A stretch of DNA of 6,260 nt from positions 1 through 6,260 of the forward strand of contig RFKT01000065.1 of NCBI GenBank assembly GCA_003694225.1, in the 5' to 3' direction. Origin of the DNA: Candidatus Dadabacteria bacterium. GTDB taxonomy: Bacteria > Bdellovibrionota_C > UBA2361 > J135. A model generated the notes under the pieces. That model was not told where the DNA came from and searched no databases. It saw only the letters and a program-made list of their open reading frames with translations. Positions 1 to 5,018 of this stretch are shown piece by piece; the first letter of the stretch is position 1, and the number at the start of each line of letters is the position of its first letter. Made by a program: the position numbers and the translations under genes.

Positions 1-121
1 GATCTGTATATACTAACAATACTATGCTGTCAGTTTTGAGAATAGTGTACTGGTATCCTTATTTATTTTCTCAAGTTTCCATTTTACAGATGGGGGTGAC
101 AATGAAGATTGCCTTTACCAG

Positions 122-136
122 AAGTAGCCCCGCACC
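122..136 (+). repeat. Diverged copy 1 of 15-bp repeat
   Basis: AAGTAGCCCCGCACC matches 12 of 15 positions of the exact repeat found at 256-270 and 321-335. It is followed, as is the copy at 256, by a run of four or more T, so the similarity continues past the 15 bases. It lies just upstream of the REP-like palindrome. Confidence 0.4.
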
Positions 137-165
137 TTTTAAGCGGCAAAATCTCGTGGACCTTT

Positions 166-242
166 TATGGAGCGCGGGCATCCTGCCCGCACACCCCCCT
201 CTGCAGACTAAAAGCCTACGCTCCATAGGTCACAGCGCGGGC
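166..242. repeat. REP-like palindromic element ('SAGILPA' type)
   Basis: A perfect 7-bp GC-rich inverted repeat (174-180 and 184-190, GCGGGCA/TGCCCGC, 3-nt loop) is nested inside a second inverted pair, TATGGAGCG at 166-174 and CGCTCCATA at 219-227. The 9-mer AGCGCGGGC occurs at 171-179 and again at 234-242. The element is far more GC-rich than its surroundings. In one plus-strand frame it reads SAGILPAHPP, a string I recall as a spurious translation of dispersed palindromic repeats in many environmental genomes. There is no T-tract on either side, so it does not look like a simple terminator. Whether it is multicopy in this genome cannot be seen from one window. Confidence 0.55.
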
Positions 243-255
243 TCATTGCTTAAAA

Positions 256-270
256 AAGTTACCCCGTACC
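256..270 (+). repeat. Exact copy 2 of 15-bp repeat
   Basis: AAGTTACCCCGTACC is identical to 321-335, 65 bp away. It is preceded by an A-run and followed by TTTTT. Together with the copy at 321 it frames an AT-rich stretch. It could be a remnant of a small non-autonomous element or a short interspersed repeat; no terminal structure or duplicated target site proves either. Confidence 0.5.
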
Positions 271-320
271 TTTTTGGCGCAATGGCTAACTTTTTGATTT
301 AACTGGTAATTTCCAAGACG

Positions 321-335
321 AAGTTACCCCGTACC
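321..335 (+). repeat. Exact copy 3 of 15-bp repeat
   Basis: AAGTTACCCCGTACC, identical to 256-270. Its last two bases begin CCATTGCG (334-341), which is the reverse complement of CGCAATGG at 278-285 next to copy 2, so the two copies are linked by both a direct and an inverted match. The copy lies 33 bp beyond the stop codon of the minus-strand CotH-type gene. Confidence 0.5.
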
Positions 336-367
336 ATTGCGGTCTTGCGAATTTTTGGGTGTCCTTT

Positions 368-3043
368 CTATCTGTGTATTACGTGTGATTTGCCTGTGAC
401 CATACGGGGCTTTTCACCATGGACAAGGATCTCGGTTTCCTTTGACGCTGCTATGTCAATCTTGTTCCCTTGCCAAGTTGGAAATTCGATACTTAATGTG
501 ACCTTCCTGCTAAACCTTTTATTTTGGCGTTTTGTAGCTACAGCTCTATCGTTATTTAGAAATTTAACGCGTGAAACCTTTCCCCTACTTCCATCAAGAG
601 CTACGATGCCTGTGTTTGAAGTTTCTATCAATCCTTCTGCTCCGTTAAATTCTGACATCTCTTTAAGGATTACGCCTATTTCTGATTGAGATATGGCAAA
701 TGAGCTGATGTCTATCTCAGATCCTATTGACGCTATGGCAGCTTCACTTGCATTGCGGAGAGCAACCGATGATGCTGAGAGCCTTCCGTAAGTTATCTTT
801 AAGCACGCCTTTGAGCAGTTAGAGGCCTTTAATCCTTTAGAGTCAGTAGATCCGTAATATTGAGAAAGCTTAAACTGCGCCTTGCCCCTTCCTTTAAATA
901 CAACGTTTCGCACTTTAACCTTGCTTGCACCGTGCAACGATAGCACGCCCTCGTATTTTACTCGATCCTTGCGAAATCCATCGCCTCCTATAAAGGTCAC
1001 ATGGCTAAGAGAACTTCCCTTAGCTCCCTCTCCCCTTAATGCCAATCCGCCCCACCCTTCAGAGCTTTTAAAAGGCGAAAATATAATCGGCTTTTCCGCC
1101 GTTCCATTTGCATGTAGCCGACCCTCAACAAGTATGCTCACGCCAGATGCGGCATTAATAACAGTCCCGGGAGAAATCTTAAGAGATCCTCCCTCTGGCA
1201 CATAAATATCAGATCTTAACACGACCTTCCCCGGCCCTAGTGAGATATTGTAATTTGGGTTTTCCGTGCGCAGACGCCATATGTGAATCTGGGCTGTATT
1301 TTCCTCCTGTATATCGAGGGATTTTGCTAAAAAGATTTGCGGCGTGATCTCACTATGGGTGACACCATTGTAAAAGGCCTTTTCCAACTTCTCTTTAACT
1401 CTGTTTATCGGTGTAGGGGGAATTTTGAAGTGATAGTACTGAACATCGGGCATAAGGTAATACTTTGGATTTCTATCGTAGTAGGTTGGCTCAAAGCGAA
1501 ATTTCATATCTTCCCTAAGACCTGGATATAACAGCTCAGAAGATTTAAGTTTAACCTTCTTCCCCCTATATATTCCCTCAATGCTGCGCAAGGATGATAG
1601 ATCAAATAACGCTGCTGAGTGACCGGATACAGCAACGGTAAATCCCTCCGTCCTATCGCCATTTTTTGCGATGCGAATGCGCACCTTAGTATTGGATAGT
1701 TTTGAGAGTAAAAATTGCTCACGGTTTTTTATCCAAGTGAAGAGCCCTTTCTTTGCTTCTTTGTATTTGGTATTGCTGTACGGAACCCTGAAATATCCAG
1801 TAAATAAATCTTCTAATGCCCCTTTGTTTGGATCTGCAAATACACTTCCATCAATAGAGTTAAATAGAGTGGTAAGTTCCTTTATCTGTGCGCTGGAAGA
1901 TGCCTTTCCTGATATAGCTTTATATAAAATTTTATTGCGCAGGTGGCAAAACCGTGGGTCTCTAAATGCTTTGTCTGTAAGGGGCTGAAGCAGCTCATTG
2001 AGCGGAATATCGTAGAGAACTTTCGGTCGATCTCCAAATCTTGCCGGTGGCAGGGTTGTAAGAAGGCCGTAGCCGTTCATATCCGAGACAATGGGCTCCA
2101 GGCGCCCTATGGCAGGATCATAGTAATAAATATGGTTATGAAAGAAATTAGTGTGTATTCCTCCTCCGATATTCATAGCTGCTTGCCACGCCGCAAGCTT
2201 TCTCATATCAAGGATCTTCCAAAGGCGTTTTGTCGCTTTAAAGTGATCCTTAGTATTAATAGCGTTAATCATTACTGACATGGGATTAAACTCAGAAAGG
2301 ATGGTTGTGTCTCCGTGAAGCTCAAACTGGTTTGCCTCCCATTTATCCTTGAGTTCGTCTCCTACAAATATTGGCCCTTGAACTCTCCGTCTTGCATAGA
2401 GTAGCCCTTTGTCCTCTACAGTAACCCAGTGGTAAAGCCCTTTATACTTTCCATTAAAGAAAACTCTCATATAGCGGGTTATGTTTGTTAGCACTCCAAG
2501 CTCTTCGGCTATCTTATCGCCCAGATAATTAGCAATCATGGGCTTGTCTTCAGGGTTAATAAGGTTAAATTTGTACTGGAGATCCCAAGGGTCTCCCTTT
2601 TTGAGTTTTATTCTCAAAGAAGGTTTTTCTTTCATCCAATGCCAGAAATTTCTCCCTCTAAACCTATACTTGGCTTTATGCCACCCTGAGCCCAAATTGA
2701 TCTCAGCCGGATAGTATTGGGACTTTGCGCTCTCAGGCAGGGATGAGATCATCTCTTCTATAGACGATTTATCAGCTTTGATATGAATAGCGGGCAATGA
2801 AGATTCTCCAAGGGGCTCTTTGTCAATGGCTCTAGCAACTAGATTTTTTGTATAGTAGGCGGAGTCAATAATGACACCGATAAGCCTTAGCACATCCTCT
2901 CCAAGTGTGGCTTTGTGGGGATGGTATAGTATGAACTGGTAGCGAAACAATAAGAGAAATGAGGACAGATAAAAGACAGAGGCTAAACCAGCCGCAAAGA
3001 GACAGAGAGACAGTAAGGCTATCTTAAAATAATGCCATCTCAT
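368..3043 (-). CDS. Membrane-anchored CotH kinase-like protein with C-terminal beta-helix
   Basis: Complete 891-residue protein. Residues 7-35 are a hydrophobic segment after a short basic start, reading as an uncleaved signal anchor, so the bulk should lie outside the cytoplasmic membrane. Residues about 110-450 carry the CotH (spore coat protein H) pattern: KPSLRIKLKK at 140-149, the helix KPMIANYLGDKIAEELGV at 167-184, NGKYKGLYHWVTVE at 197-210, and EPIVSDMNGYG at 316-326, where D321 and N323 are candidate metal or catalytic residues. Known CotH proteins are atypical extracellular kinases; activity here is inferred. After a linker domain, residues about 600-840 have the repetitive pattern of a right-handed parallel beta-helix (for example GSLKISPGTVI, then a GWGGLALRG turn), suggesting a binding or surface module. 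The start is supported by TAGGA (minus strand, 3052-3056) 8 nt upstream. It is transcribed divergently from the kinase-phosphatase pair. Confidence 0.92.
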   Translation of the reverse strand: MRWHYFKIALLSLCLFAAGLASVFYLSSFLLLFRYQFILYHPHKATLGEDVLRLIGVIIDSAYYTKNLVARAIDKEPLGESSLPAIHIKADKSSIEEMISSLPESAKSQYYPAEINLGSGWHKAKYRFRGRNFWHWMKEKPSLRIKLKKGDPWDLQYKFNLINPEDKPMIANYLGDKIAEELGVLTNITRYMRVFFNGKYKGLYHWVTVEDKGLLYARRRVQGPIFVGDELKDKWEANQFELHGDTTILSEFNPMSVMINAINTKDHFKATKRLWKILDMRKLAAWQAAMNIGGGIHTNFFHNHIYYYDPAIGRLEPIVSDMNGYGLLTTLPPARFGDRPKVLYDIPLNELLQPLTDKAFRDPRFCHLRNKILYKAISGKASSSAQIKELTTLFNSIDGSVFADPNKGALEDLFTGYFRVPYSNTKYKEAKKGLFTWIKNREQFLLSKLSNTKVRIRIAKNGDRTEGFTVAVSGHSAALFDLSSLRSIEGIYRGKKVKLKSSELLYPGLREDMKFRFEPTYYDRNPKYYLMPDVQYYHFKIPPTPINRVKEKLEKAFYNGVTHSEITPQIFLAKSLDIQEENTAQIHIWRLRTENPNYNISLGPGKVVLRSDIYVPEGGSLKISPGTVINAASGVSILVEGRLHANGTAEKPIIFSPFKSSEGWGGLALRGEGAKGSSLSHVTFIGGDGFRKDRVKYEGVLSLHGASKVKVRNVVFKGRGKAQFKLSQYYGSTDSKGLKASNCSKACLKITYGRLSASSVALRNASEAAIASIGSEIDISSFAISQSEIGVILKEMSEFNGAEGLIETSNTGIVALDGSRGKVSRVKFLNNDRAVATKRQNKRFSRKVTLSIEFPTWQGNKIDIAASKETEILVHGEKPRMVTGKSHVIHR

Positions 3044-3105
3044 AAGATTAATCCTAGGAATTTTTTACCATATTCCCTTATTTTTGACGACCATATTCAG
3101 GACGG

Positions 3106-3127
3106 CGCTTATTACAATAATAAGGCG
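3106..3127. promoter_or_regulatory. Operator-like inverted repeat between divergent genes
   Basis: CTTATTA (3108-3114) and TAATAAG (3118-3124) form a perfect 7-bp inverted repeat around CAA; allowing one unpaired base, CG (3106-3107) and CG (3126-3127) extend it. It overlaps the -10 box of the candidate CotH-gene promoter and lies upstream of the kinase gene, which is where a repressor acting on one or both genes would bind. No regulator gene is present in the window. Confidence 0.35.
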
Positions 3128-3144
3128 ATCACTACGGCTCTCAA
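3117..3144 (-). promoter_or_regulatory. Candidate sigma70-type promoter for CotH-type gene
   Basis: On the minus strand TTGAGA (3144-3139) and TATTAT (3122-3117) are separated by 16 bp. Each box matches the housekeeping consensus at 5 of 6 positions. Transcription would begin near 3110, giving a leader of about 67 nt that holds the TAGGA ribosome binding site. The -10 box sits inside the inverted repeat at 3106-3127. The assignment rests on motif match and position only; the host's sigma factors are unknown. Confidence 0.4.
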
Positions 3145-3239
3145 CACTTTTCATTTATCTCCTTCAGTAGTAGTATCGAACACTCCAGAGGGAAGGCAAC
3201 CCAACTGCTTTGGGGGATGTGAAGGGGGGCAAAGGATAG

Positions 3240-3980
3240 GTGAAAAGACAAAAAGATAAAATTCCAATTGTTGACTCGTTTGATTTTTCTTCCGGCACTG
3301 TGCTGGCTAGAAAATACGAGATCATTGAGCCGTTGGGTGCAGGCTGGGAAGGAGAGGTCTATAAGATAAAGGAGATAAAGACAGGCATAGAACGTGCTGC
3401 AAAGTTTTTCTTCCCTCACAGAAACAAAGGCAACAAGACATCATGCTGGTACGCAAAAAAATTGCATAAGCTTAGGCACTGCCCGATTCTCATAAAGTAC
3501 CACACTCAAGAAACGATAAATTATCACGGCTTTCCTGTGACATTTTTGGTCTCTGAGTATGTGGAAGGGGAATTGTTGAGCCACTTTCTAAAAAGACAGC
3601 CTGGGAAGCGCATACCCCCTTTTCAGGCTATGCACCTTTTATATTATCTTGCGGCAGGCATAGAAAGCATACATCTTATGAAGGAATATCACGGCGATCT
3701 GCACGCTGATAATGTAATAGTAAGGCGATACGGCTTGGGATTCGATCTCAAACTTGTAGATATGTTTCATTGGGGATCAGCAAAGCAAGAAAATATCTAT
3801 GACGATGTATGCGATCTTGTTAAACTCTTCTATGATGCTATAGGCGGCAAGAAGGTATACGCCAAACAGAGAAAAGAAGTGAAAGAGATCTGTTGCGGCC
3901 TTAAGCGAAGCCTTATCATCAAAAAATTCCGCAGCGCTGGACAGCTGCGTGAGTATCTTGAAACAATGGAATGGGATTGA
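3240..3980 (+). CDS. Small atypical Ser/Thr protein kinase-like protein
   Basis: Complete 246-residue protein starting at GTG. This is the first possible start after an in-frame stop at 3219, with a purine-rich AAGGGGGG (3222-3229) about 10 nt upstream as ribosome binding site. Kinase landmarks in order: glycine-rich loop GAGWEGEV (33-40), AAK with K55 as the ATP lysine, HGDLHADN (151-158) as the catalytic loop with D153 and N158, and DMF (174-176) in place of DFG, keeping the metal-binding aspartate. The usual APE motif is missing and only about 14 residues separate D174 from D188/D189 of the presumed F-helix. Residues 52-90 contain no Asp or Glu, so the expected helix-C glutamate is absent. 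No transmembrane segment or sensor domain is seen, so it should be cytoplasmic. It is followed after 19 bp by a PP2C phosphatase, its likely antagonist. Alternatives: a pseudokinase, or a kinase for a small-molecule or lipid substrate. Confidence 0.88.
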   Translation: MKRQKDKIPIVDSFDFSSGTVLARKYEIIEPLGAGWEGEVYKIKEIKTGIERAAKFFFPHRNKGNKTSCWYAKKLHKLRHCPILIKYHTQETINYHGFPVTFLVSEYVEGELLSHFLKRQPGKRIPPFQAMHLLYYLAAGIESIHLMKEYHGDLHADNVIVRRYGLGFDLKLVDMFHWGSAKQENIYDDVCDLVKLFYDAIGGKKVYAKQRKEVKEICCGLKRSLIIKKFRSAGQLREYLETMEWD

Positions 3981-3999
3981 ATAGAGATCTGTTCCTTTT

Positions 4000-4809
4000 A
4001 TGGATTCAGGATCAACCCTTCTTATAAATTGCATTCGGCATGTTGGATTAGATGCAGCCGGACCTGGCCGCGTGGCGTATGTTTCTATGAAAAGGCCGGA
4101 TCAGAATGCTTCACGGAATGAAGACAGCTTATGCATCATCTCTGTCAATGATTCATGTGTTGTGCTTGGATTATCAGATGGCTTTGGCGGATGCCGTGGG
4201 GGGGATCAGGCATCTAAGATAGCAGTTGAGACTCTTTCAACTGTTGTGGATGGAATTGTAGACAGTGAAAACGGTTTGCGAGGGGAGATACTTAACTCCT
4301 TTGAGGAGGCAAATAGAAAGATATTGGAGCTAGGAATAGGAGCTGCTACTACTTTTATCGCTGCTGAAGTGACTCAGAATATGTTGAGAGTATATCACGT
4401 TGGCGATTCGGCTGGATTACTTGTTACTCAGCGAGGCACAGTAAAGTTCCAGACAACTTCACATTCACCTGTTGGTTATGCTGTTGAATCAGGCGTTTTG
4501 GATGAAAGAGAAGCGATGTACCATGAACAACGACATATTGTTTCAAACATGTTGGGCTCGGAAGATATGCATATTGAAGTTGGGCCACGAATCGAGCTTT
4601 CAAAGAAAGACACCTTCCTTATAGCAAGCGACGGGCTATTTGATAATCTCCATCTTAATGAAATCACTAATATTATTAGGTCAGGCCCGTTGGAAGAGGC
4701 AGCCAATGAGCTGCTTGAAAAGACAGAACAGAGAATGCTTAACCCAAGCGATGGGGACCCTTCAAAACCGGATGATCTGACATTTGCTCTATTTAGGCTC
4801 GGTAGATAA
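4000..4809 (+). CDS. PP2C-family (PPM) Ser/Thr protein phosphatase
   Basis: Complete 269-residue single-domain protein, the usual size for bacterial PP2C enzymes, which remove phosphate from Ser/Thr using two metal ions. The diagnostic motifs appear in order: RNED (39-42), LSDGFGG (58-64) with metal-ligand D60-G61, GAATT (114-118), HVGDSAG (133-139) where the common Arg of GDSR is Ala, ASDGLFDN (209-216) with D211, and PDDLT (257-261) with D259. All metal-binding aspartates are present, so an active enzyme is expected. No membrane segment is visible. The ATG at 4000 is the first start after the in-frame stop at 3982, but its ribosome binding site is weak. With only 19 bp to the kinase gene, translational coupling in one operon is likely. 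The next in-frame Met (residue 30, position 4087) would still leave the core motifs intact. Confidence 0.93.
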   Translation: MDSGSTLLINCIRHVGLDAAGPGRVAYVSMKRPDQNASRNEDSLCIISVNDSCVVLGLSDGFGGCRGGDQASKIAVETLSTVVDGIVDSENGLRGEILNSFEEANRKILELGIGAATTFIAAEVTQNMLRVYHVGDSAGLLVTQRGTVKFQTTSHSPVGYAVESGVLDEREAMYHEQRHIVSNMLGSEDMHIEVGPRIELSKKDTFLIASDGLFDNLHLNEITNIIRSGPLEEAANELLEKTEQRMLNPSDGDPSKPDDLTFALFRLGR

Positions 4810-5018
4810 ATACCGTACAGAGTGAATGAGCATTCAATTGTAAGTCAATGTGTGTTGTATTGGCGAGTGTATTTTGAGTATTGCGGTGAAGTGGTGAGCA
4901 TTGTACTGTGTGCTTTAATTGTTTTATCGCTTCTGACGGTTGTTTGCTGATTTTGGCAGCGCCGTCTTGGGTGCGGTAAGTGAGCCTTGGTCTTAATTTG
5001 TGTTAGTGAGTCGATACG
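4810..5018 (+). other. G/T-rich gap with a possible 42-codon membrane ORF
   Basis: This gap lies between the phosphatase and the FG-GAP-type gene. Its plus strand is rich in G and T and poor in C, unlike the flanking genes. A 42-codon frame (GTG 4822 to stop 4950) is in phase with the phosphatase and ends in a strongly hydrophobic stretch, but it has no ribosome binding site and its Val/Leu/Cys content could follow from base composition alone. A 6-bp inverted repeat (4823-4836, TGAATG AG CATTCA) lies at its start. No clear terminator hairpin follows the phosphatase, and no strong promoter precedes the next gene. Confidence 0.45.

Larger units (their letters stand above)
1..367. other. Intergenic region without a convincing gene
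   Basis: No convincing coding region is seen here. A plus-strand frame is open from 24 to 302 but has no ribosome binding site and no recognisable family, and its middle part is simply a translation of the palindromic repeat at 166-242 ('SAGILPA'). The region lies downstream of the minus-strand CotH-type gene, which ends at 368. It holds the REP-like palindrome, three copies of a short repeat (122-136, 256-270, 321-335) and two inverted pairs (278-285 with 334-341; 314-319 with 342-347). No hairpin followed by a T-tract could be found that would serve as a clear intrinsic terminator for the minus-strand gene. Confidence 0.6.
3044..3239. other. Divergent intergenic region with shared control elements
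   Basis: These 196 bp separate the minus-strand CotH-type gene from the plus-strand kinase gene. The minus strand has a candidate sigma70-type promoter (3117-3144) and a ribosome binding site (3052-3056). A dyad is centred at 3115-3117. For the plus strand only weak boxes are visible (TTTTCA at 3148-3153, 17 bp before TAGTAT at 3171-3176), so its promoter is unsettled. The minus strand also has a 29-codon open frame (3154 to 3065) led by AAGGAG, discussed among the findings. Confidence 0.6.

Noticed and set aside
174..190. GC-rich hairpin as an intrinsic terminator
   Set aside because: No run of T follows on either strand, and it lies about 180 bp from the nearest gene end.
24..302. 92-codon plus-strand open frame
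   Set aside because: No ribosome binding site or family signature; its centre is translated from the palindromic repeat, and the rest has no protein-like pattern.
314..347. CAAGAC/GTCTTG stem as terminator of the minus-strand gene
   Set aside because: Only 6 bp of stem around a 22-nt loop and no T-tract after it on the minus strand.
345..2278. Several plus-strand frames (for example 345-689, 882-1205, 1671-1988, 1943-2278)
   Set aside because: They lie antisense to the CotH-type gene, whose protein has clear domains over its whole length.
3084..3118. Plus-strand promoter TTGACG (3084-3089) with TACAAT (3113-3118)
   Set aside because: Each box is good, but the 23-bp spacing is too long for a sigma70 promoter.
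3141..3419. 92-codon minus-strand frame across the kinase start
   Set aside because: It overlaps the kinase's glycine-rich loop antisense and shows no domain; Cys/Leu/Ser-rich content is typical of a shadow frame.
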